A stretch of DNA of 55,950 nucleotides, taken from Dysgonomonas sp. Marseille-P4677 (lineage in GTDB: Bacteria; Bacteroidota; Bacteroidia; Bacteroidales; Dysgonomonadaceae). A program made the position numbers and the translations under genes. The notes under the pieces were generated by a model. The model saw nothing but the letters and a program-made list of their open reading frames with translations, was not told the DNA's origin and searched no databases. Positions 50,588-55,950 of the stretch are shown piece by piece; position 1 is the first letter of the stretch, and the number at the start of each line of letters is the position of its first letter. The DNA is taken from contig NZ_JAEPKU010000013.1 of assembly GCF_016652235.1 (NCBI RefSeq), positions 1 to 55,950 of the forward strand, read 5' to 3'.

Positions 50588-52042
50588 TTATAACTCATCT
50601 ATCAAATCTTTACTGTTCATTTCTTCCATACCATATTTTTGAGATCCTTTGTCTCCTGCCTTTCCATGCATATACACACCGAGTATAGCTGCATGTTCGC
50701 TGCTATACCCTCGGGCAAGTAGTCCTGTAATATATCCTGTAAGCACATCGCCGCTACCGCCTTTGGCCATTCCGCTATTTCCTGTCGAATTGAAGTAGCA
50801 ATTACCGTCAGGCAGGCAGATCATAGTATGCGCTCCTTTAACAATTACAATTGATTTTAGATTGGCGGCCAGCACTCTTACGCTCTCTATTTTTTCTTTT
50901 TCATCAGCCCATTCGCCGATCAACCGTTTAAGTTCACCTAAATGAGGCGTGAGAATGGAACCTGCCGGAATTCTTTGCCGCAATTTATAATGGTCTGCTA
51001 TTATATTTAAGGCATCTGCATCAATAACCATCGGTTTATGAGTTGTGTTGAACAGATGCTTTAAAGCCTCTATAGTTTGATGCGCCTGCCCCAATCCACT
51101 ACCTATACCAATGGAAGAATATTTGGAGATGTTGACGGGAACATTTGCGAAAAATGGTTCTTCGTCCAAACTTAGTATAGCAGAAGGATAGACTATATTT
51201 AAGGCATACCTTTCTTCGGCCGGAATATGCGTAGTGACTAATCCGCATCCTGATCGTAAAGCAGCTCCTGTGGCTAAGACGGCGGCTCCTGCCATTCCTC
51301 GCGAACCACAGATCAGCAATGCATGTCCATATGTTCCTTTATGTGCAAATTTATCCCGTTTCAATCTTATACCTTCGATGATGTCATCAGTTATATAGTG
51401 GTAATACGATTCGGTATTGTTCATATACTCTTTACTAAGTCCTATTGGTAATACATTGATTTCGCCACAGTATTCTCCTGCTTGGGGAAGCAGCATCGCT
51501 AACTTAGGAAATTCGAGGGTGAGTGTAATGTCGGCTTTGATGATTTTTTTGTTTTTATTTCCGAATTCACTAATCATACCTGATGGTAAATCGATAGATA
51601 TTATCCTATTAGATAGCGAATTTACTTTTTCAATAATGGACAGTAGTGGCTCTCTGAGTTCACCATTTACTCCTGTACCCAATAACGAATCTATGAGAAT
51701 AGTATAATATTTTATATTGTCCAGTTCGGTTTGAATAATATCTATAGGTAACCGGTCTAAATTATATTTGCATTCTTCGGTTAGATATTCTTTCTCAAAA
51801 GCCAAATATATGGAGCAGTTATAGCCGGAATGATATAATATACGAGCAACTGCCAATCCATCCCCACCATTATTTCCTTTACCTATAAGAAATAAAAGAG
51901 GAGATCGATTATCGATATTACTGCATATCCATTGAGCTATACTGTTGGAGGCCCTCTCCATCAGATCTATAGAATTGATCGGTTCGTTTTCGATCGTATA
52001 TCGATCTGCATTTTTAATTTGTTTACCTGTAAATATTTTCAT
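50588..52042 (-). CDS. nnr: Bifunctional NAD(P)H-hydrate epimerase / ADP-dependent NAD(P)HX dehydratase
   Basis: 484 residues. It repairs hydrated NADH and NADPH. The N-terminal YjeF_N domain (1-210) has FLIGKGNNGGDGLAVARIL near 50-68 and SIDLPSGM (about 150). The C-terminal YjeF_C domain (225-480) resembles ribokinases, with a HKGTYGHALLICGSRGMAG opening and the nucleotide-binding GMAKGGSGDVLTGYI near 430. Both domains seem complete. The gene is 39 nt downstream of the B3/B4-domain gene, on the same strand, so they probably share a transcript. Confidence 0.93.
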   Translation of the reverse strand: MKIFTGKQIKNADRYTIENEPINSIDLMERASNSIAQWICSNIDNRSPLLFLIGKGNNGGDGLAVARILYHSGYNCSIYLAFEKEYLTEECKYNLDRLPIDIIQTELDNIKYYTILIDSLLGTGVNGELREPLLSIIEKVNSLSNRIISIDLPSGMISEFGNKNKKIIKADITLTLEFPKLAMLLPQAGEYCGEINVLPIGLSKEYMNNTESYYHYITDDIIEGIRLKRDKFAHKGTYGHALLICGSRGMAGAAVLATGAALRSGCGLVTTHIPAEERYALNIVYPSAILSLDEEPFFANVPVNISKYSSIGIGSGLGQAHQTIEALKHLFNTTHKPMVIDADALNIIADHYKLRQRIPAGSILTPHLGELKRLIGEWADEKEKIESVRVLAANLKSIVIVKGAHTMICLPDGNCYFNSTGNSGMAKGGSGDVLTGYITGLLARGYSSEHAAILGVYMHGKAGDKGSQKYGMEEMNSKDLIDEL

Positions 52043-52081
52043 AATGATAATATTTAATTAATTGATACCAGATATTTCTTT

Positions 52082-52744
52082 TTAAAAATAAGTAACAAGC
52101 CCACCGTCAGAATCCGTAAATTCTTTTAATAAGGATTGCATGTATTCAGCTGTTTCTTGTAAACCTTCCTTTCCGCTGTATCCATTTATGATAGCTAGAA
52201 AATTACTTGTAGAAAGTTCTATTTTTGTTCGTTCATGATCACTTGTAGGTGTTCCTATTCCCCCAATAGCATCGCGATAGACGGGGAGCCCTTCTATGTT
52301 TAGTATACCTCGGCCTATACCTTCGTAGGGTTCGTTTATCATTCCGATACCTAAAGTTAGTGTGTTCCCTTCTATTTTATCAGCGTCGAATCCACCGATA
52401 GAATACCCTGTTCGGATAGAAGTCAGATTGATTAGATCTACTAATGTGTCTATTTGGTATAAAGGTAATTCTCTTAGTATTCGACGACAAAGAGCTTCGG
52501 ATGAAGGACGGTAGCGATTGGGGTCTTTTCCGAATTTCTTATAAGCTGTACGTGTAGCAGCTATAGCATGATTCTTTTTTATATCTTCTATCTGATGGTT
52601 GGCCCTGTATTCAGAGGAAGATTTGGTTATTAGTTTCCATAAATTTTCATTATGAGAACTGTTCTTTACTTGAGCAAAAATAGCTGCACCGGCAAAGTCA
52701 GGGCATAACTTTCTTATTTCGTCAGATACATTTATTGTTAACAT
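52082..52744 (-). CDS. B3/B4 (PheT-like tRNA-binding) domain protein
   Basis: 220 residues from the internal ATG at 52744, which gives MLTINVSDEIRKLCPDF. An ATG at 52774 would add a poor ten-residue lead. The domain is the B3/B4 fold of phenylalanyl-tRNA synthetase beta. Markers are AYKKFGKDPNRYRPSSEAL (about 75-93) and a later GRGILNIEGLPVYRD. Stand-alone forms are thought to edit misacylated tRNA or bind amino acids, though evidence is thin. An opposite-strand cobalamin riboswitch begins about 110 nt away. Confidence 0.85.
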   Translation of the reverse strand: MLTINVSDEIRKLCPDFAGAAIFAQVKNSSHNENLWKLITKSSSEYRANHQIEDIKKNHAIAATRTAYKKFGKDPNRYRPSSEALCRRILRELPLYQIDTLVDLINLTSIRTGYSIGGFDADKIEGNTLTLGIGMINEPYEGIGRGILNIEGLPVYRDAIGGIGTPTSDHERTKIELSTSNFLAIINGYSGKEGLQETAEYMQSLLKEFTDSDGGLVTYF

Positions 52745-52841
52745 TATATATAAATCTATATTCAATAATCTCAAAGGTACGATTTTTAAGAATCGGAGAG
52801 AATCTCTATAGATAGATTTCTGTTTACCCCAATAAAAATTT

Positions 52842-52849
52842 TATCTTTG
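52842..52849 (+). promoter_or_regulatory. Promoter -7 element before the cobalamin riboswitch
   Basis: TATCTTTG matches TAnnTTTG and places transcription start close to 52856, where the riboswitch begins. Confidence 0.6.
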
Positions 52850-52855
52850 TATCTG

Positions 52856-53075
52856 TTTTGGTGATGCAAACAGATATCCGTCTTTTGCATAAAAGGGAAT
52901 CCGGTCAGAATCCGGAACAGTGCCCGCTACTGTGGTCTTTTTATATTTTGAACATTACTCTTGCCACTGTTTATATTATACAGTTAACTGATAATCGGAA
53001 ACGGGAAGGTGTTCAAAAAACGAAGCTAGTCAGGAAACCTGCCGAACAAAGCACTATTGATCATTATTTCCGGGG
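52856..53075 (+). promoter_or_regulatory. Cobalamin riboswitch
   Basis: The conserved core AAAAGGGAATCCGG (52891-52904) is followed by TCAGAATCCGGAACAGTGCC and CGCTACTGT, the hallmark of B12 aptamers. The B12 box GTCAGGAAACCTGCC is at 53029-53043. Bound cobalamin should reduce expression of the cobQ operon, which begins at 53199. The long stem region between (52935-53010) is AT-rich. No distinct terminator is seen before cobQ, so control of translation initiation is more likely. Confidence 0.95.
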
Positions 53076-53198
53076 TCAGAAATATGATTTTAAGTAACGA
53101 GAGATGTTAAACGATACATTTTATCGCTATAAAAAGTAATAACAATTACACTTGCAAAGTAATAAATAGGTCTTTGACCTTAAAATTATAATTGGAAA

Positions 53199-54707
53199 AT
53201 GTCTCAACAAGAGCAAGAATCAAATACACTTTGTCCTATCATGTTTGCAGGAACAGGTAGTGATGTTGGTAAAAGTATCATTACATCGGCGTTCTGTCGT
53301 ATCTTCTTACAGGATGGGTATCATCCCGCACCGTTTAAGGCACAAAACATGGCTTTAAATTCATACGCGACTCCTGAAGGATTAGAAATAGGTCGTGCGC
53401 AAGCTGTTCAGGCTGAGGCTGCTGGCGTTTCATGCCATACAGATATGAATCCTTTGTTGTTAAAACCTACTACAGACAAGATTTGTCAGGTTGTGCTTAA
53501 TGGCCGGCCTGTCGGCAATCAGCATGCTTATGAGTACTTCAGAGTAGAAGGTCGTGAAGAGCTTCGTAAGGAAGTTAACGAGGCGTTCGATAGATTGGAA
53601 AAAAGATATAACCCTATTGTGATGGAAGGGGCAGGCAGTATATCCGAAATAAACTTGAGGGCTGTTGATCTGGTAAATATGCCGATGGCTATTCATGCAA
53701 AGGCCAATGTTATACTGGTTGCCGATATCGATAGAGGGGGTGTTTTTGCCTCTGTTTATGGCTCTGTAATGTTATTGACAGAAGAGGAAAAGAAATACCT
53801 GAAAGGTATACTCATTAATAAGTTCAGAGGTGATATTCGACTTTTCGAATCGGGCATTAAAACGATCGAGGAACTTTGCGGTATTCCTGTTATCGGAGTT
53901 GTTCCCTACTATAAAGATATTTATATAGAAGAGGAAGACTCGGTTATGCTTCAAACAAAGAATTTGCAGGCAACATATGGTAAAGTAAATGTAGTAGTAG
54001 TTTTATTACGTCATTTATCTAATTTTACTGATTTCAACGTTTTGGAACGTGACCCACGTGTACATCTTTACTATACAAATAATACGGATGAAATTGAAAA
54101 AGCAGATATAGTCCTTATTCCCGGCAGTAAAAGCACATTGTCTGATTTATATGAGCTGCGCCGTAATGGAGTAGCACAAAGTATTGCCAAGGCGCATAAG
54201 AATGGTGCTACTATAGTAGGTATTTGTGGCGGCTTCCAGATTATGGGACAAGAAGTTTGTGATCCTAATCATGTGGAAAGCAATCTCGATCGTCTTCCGG
54301 GGCTAGGCTTATTGCCGGTTACAACGCAAATGGAAGGCGAAAAAGTAACGCGTCAGGTCAGGTTTTCTTTTTTAGGATCAGAGACCGTTTGCGAAGGATA
54401 TGAGATTCACATGGGAGCAACTGTGCCTGTGGGTGGCGCGAAAGATTCTCCTCTAAACAAGCTTGATGATGGACGAGATGATGGATACTTCTTAAATGAT
54501 AAATGCTTTGGTACATATATTCATGGTATTTTAGATAACGAAGTAGTTATAGATTATCTGTTAGCTCCATATGCCGACAAGCTCTCGGATACGCCTTTCG
54601 ATTTCAACGCTTTCAAAGAAGAACAATATAATAAACTGGCCGATCATGTCCGTAAATATGTGGATATGGATTTGGTCTATAAAATAATGGGAGAGTCTGC
54701 ACAATGA
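53199..54707 (+). CDS. cobQ: Cobyric acid synthase
   Basis: 502 residues. It performs the ATP- and glutamine-dependent amidation of four carboxylates of adenosylcobyrinic acid a,c-diamide. The N-terminal synthetase domain has GTGSDVGKSIITSAF (P-loop, about residues 18-32), PFKAQNMALNS and GRAQAVQAEAAGV. The C-terminal class-I-like glutaminase domain has the nucleophile Cys in VGICGGFQIMG (about 345-355) and a late His in GTYIHGILDN. All are intact. It is the first gene after the riboswitch, and its stop overlaps the cobD start. Confidence 0.96.
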   Translation: MSQQEQESNTLCPIMFAGTGSDVGKSIITSAFCRIFLQDGYHPAPFKAQNMALNSYATPEGLEIGRAQAVQAEAAGVSCHTDMNPLLLKPTTDKICQVVLNGRPVGNQHAYEYFRVEGREELRKEVNEAFDRLEKRYNPIVMEGAGSISEINLRAVDLVNMPMAIHAKANVILVADIDRGGVFASVYGSVMLLTEEEKKYLKGILINKFRGDIRLFESGIKTIEELCGIPVIGVVPYYKDIYIEEEDSVMLQTKNLQATYGKVNVVVVLLRHLSNFTDFNVLERDPRVHLYYTNNTDEIEKADIVLIPGSKSTLSDLYELRRNGVAQSIAKAHKNGATIVGICGGFQIMGQEVCDPNHVESNLDRLPGLGLLPVTTQMEGEKVTRQVRFSFLGSETVCEGYEIHMGATVPVGGAKDSPLNKLDDGRDDGYFLNDKCFGTYIHGILDNEVVIDYLLAPYADKLSDTPFDFNAFKEEQYNKLADHVRKYVDMDLVYKIMGESAQ

Positions 54708-55708
54708 TATTAGGACACGGAGATGATATATATAGTCACAATAAGCCGATTGTAAGTAATTTCAGTTCGAATATTTATAGTCGTCAGAATCTTTCGGATT
54801 TGCAGCAATATCTTTGTTCCCATATCGATGCAATACATTCTTATCCTGAGCCTGACGCATCTTCGTTGTTGAAGTTATTGGCTCAAAAGCATAGTGTAGG
54901 TACAGAAAATATATCTGTAACCAATGGAGCGACAGAAGCAATATATCTGATAGCTCAAGCTTTTCAAAACTCTGTTTCATCCATTATATCTCCAACTTTT
55001 AGTGAATATGGCGATGCTTCCTGCGTAAATAATCATAAGGTGCAGTATGTAAGATGTTTGCAGGAAGTAGATCCGTATGCAAATCTGGTCTGGATTTGCA
55101 ATCCTAATAATCCGACTGGTACAGTTACATCTAAAGATTTGTTGAAGGAATATATAGTAAGCCATCCATTACAGTATATAGTTATAGATCAATCTTATGA
55201 ACATTTTACAACGAAAGATTTATTTTCAGTAGAGGAAGCATCCGGATATAAGAATGTACTACTGTTACACTCCATGACAAAGCATTATGCCATACCGGGC
55301 CTTCGCTTAGGATATATTACGGCACATACAGAGACATTGAGGATGATTTCAAAATATCGTATGCCTTGGTCTGTAAATGGACTAGCAATAGAAGCCGGTA
55401 GATTTTTATTGGAAAAAGAAGATGCGACAATAGATCTCAATAATTATTTGATAGAAACAAAGCGTTTGCAAAATGAATTGAACAGGATAGATGGCATCAT
55501 TGTTTTACCATCCGATACCCATTTCTTTTTATGTAAATTAGAAAACAAAAAAGCATCGGATTTGAAAAAATATCTAATAGATGACTATGGCATTCTTATT
55601 CGTGATGCAGCTAATTTTAATGGATTGAATGAACATTATTTTCGTATTGCTACGCAATCTAAAGAGGAGAATAATCTATTAGTGAAAGGGATAAAAGGAT
55701 GGATATAA
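54704..55708 (+). CDS. cobD: Threonine-phosphate decarboxylase-like aminotransferase
   Basis: 334 residues of the class I/II aminotransferase fold, with PLP. It should make (R)-1-amino-2-propanol O-2-phosphate from L-threonine O-3-phosphate for the lower loop of cobalamin. Marker stretches are VTNGATEAIYLIAQAF (about 66-81), CNPNNPTGTV (about 130-139) and the PLP-Lys in HSMTKHYAIPGLRLGYI (about 188-204). It is slightly short of typical CobD (about 360). Overlap with cobQ (ATGA) and cbiB shows one operon. In the absence of context it could be read as histidinol-phosphate aminotransferase, but the operon decides. Confidence 0.87.
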   Translation: MILGHGDDIYSHNKPIVSNFSSNIYSRQNLSDLQQYLCSHIDAIHSYPEPDASSLLKLLAQKHSVGTENISVTNGATEAIYLIAQAFQNSVSSIISPTFSEYGDASCVNNHKVQYVRCLQEVDPYANLVWICNPNNPTGTVTSKDLLKEYIVSHPLQYIVIDQSYEHFTTKDLFSVEEASGYKNVLLLHSMTKHYAIPGLRLGYITAHTETLRMISKYRMPWSVNGLAIEAGRFLLEKEDATIDLNNYLIETKRLQNELNRIDGIIVLPSDTHFFLCKLENKKASDLKKYLIDDYGILIRDAANFNGLNEHYFRIATQSKEENNLLVKGIKGWI

Positions 55709-55950
55709 GTTGTTTATATATTCTGTTACCTTTGTTCCTGGGTTGGTTAGCCGATCAGCTTATCGGTGACCCTTCGTGGCTACCACATCCAATTGTGGCG
55801 ATGGGCAAGGTTATTGCCTGGGGAGAAAAGATGTTGAATAGAGGAAAAGACAGATTGTTGAAAGGCGGATTGTTTTCTATTGTACTTATTTTATCAAGTT
55901 TCTTCTTAGTTTACTTTATTGAGAAAGGTTTAAATGCAATACATCCATTT
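55699..55950 (+). CDS. cbiB: Adenosylcobinamide-phosphate synthase CbiB, N-terminal part
   Basis: 84 residues are visible before the window ends; the full protein is about 320. It is a membrane enzyme that attaches aminopropanol phosphate to adenosylcobyric acid. The first membrane segment (LPLFLGWLADQLIGD) is followed by the signature GDPSWLPHPIVAMGK and a second membrane segment (GLFSIVLILSSFFLVYF). Its start overlaps the cobD stop, so it belongs to the same riboswitch-controlled transcript. Confidence 0.93.
   Translation, partial: MDISCLYILLPLFLGWLADQLIGDPSWLPHPIVAMGKVIAWGEKMLNRGKDRLLKGGLFSIVLILSSFFLVYFIEKGLNAIHPF

Noticed and set aside
1-55950. CRISPR arrays or intact insertion sequences
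   Set aside because: No regularly spaced repeats and no transposase genes were seen on either strand.

Overview
The window comes from a chromosome of a Bacteroidales bacterium. Pointers are promoters with the Bacteroidetes -7 element TAnnTTTG, weak or absent Shine-Dalgarno sequences, an S46 dipeptidyl-peptidase, a DUF3078-type outer-membrane protein, and an S16 ribosomal protein with a long C-terminal tail. A Dysgonomonas-like organism is my best guess, from gene content only.

Bases 1 to about 36,690 are most of a tailed, siphovirus-like prophage. Its structural genes all read rightward. The order is: two unknown genes, S49 head protease, scaffold, putative major capsid, putative tail tube, coiled-coil protein, terminase small and large subunits, portal, adaptor-like proteins, tail completion proteins, TP901-like tape measure, distal tail protein, holin, amidase, a spanin-like lipoprotein, baseplate-like protein and a 1,910-residue fibre. 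A leftward tyrosine integrase lies next to an intact initiator tRNA (fMet), which is the likely integration site. No replication or repressor genes and no left attachment site are visible, so the prophage probably continues beyond base 1.

The prophage carries several inserts that look like cargo. They are a membrane protein with its own promoter and terminator, a leftward surface-lipoprotein gene predicted to be a lectin plus aerolysin-type pore-forming toxin, a HicAB toxin-antitoxin pair with a palindromic operator, and two lipoproteins in the tail region. There are also two small operons (16.3-17.0 kb and 25.4-26.3 kb), each preceded by a leader of about 200 nt. The two leaders share one architecture: direct, inverted and direct copies of a sequence, the last copy at or on the start codon. 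The copied sequence differs completely between the leaders, yet its self-complementarity is kept. Both operons encode nearly identical 39/40-residue proteins. I consider this the most novel item in the window.

Bases 36,690 to 55,950 are ordinary chromosome: tRNA-fMet, DUF3078 protein, aroC, a lipoprotein, an S46 peptidase, a flippase, a long-chain acyl-CoA synthetase, hemW, rpsP, rpsT, tRNA-Glu, an M23 peptidase, an NAD(P)HX repair enzyme and a B3/B4-domain protein. A cobalamin riboswitch then precedes a cobalamin operon (cobQ, cobD, cbiB) that runs off the right end.

Many intrinsic terminators lie inside the late prophage transcript with no clear promoter after them. Late expression therefore probably relies on read-through or antitermination.
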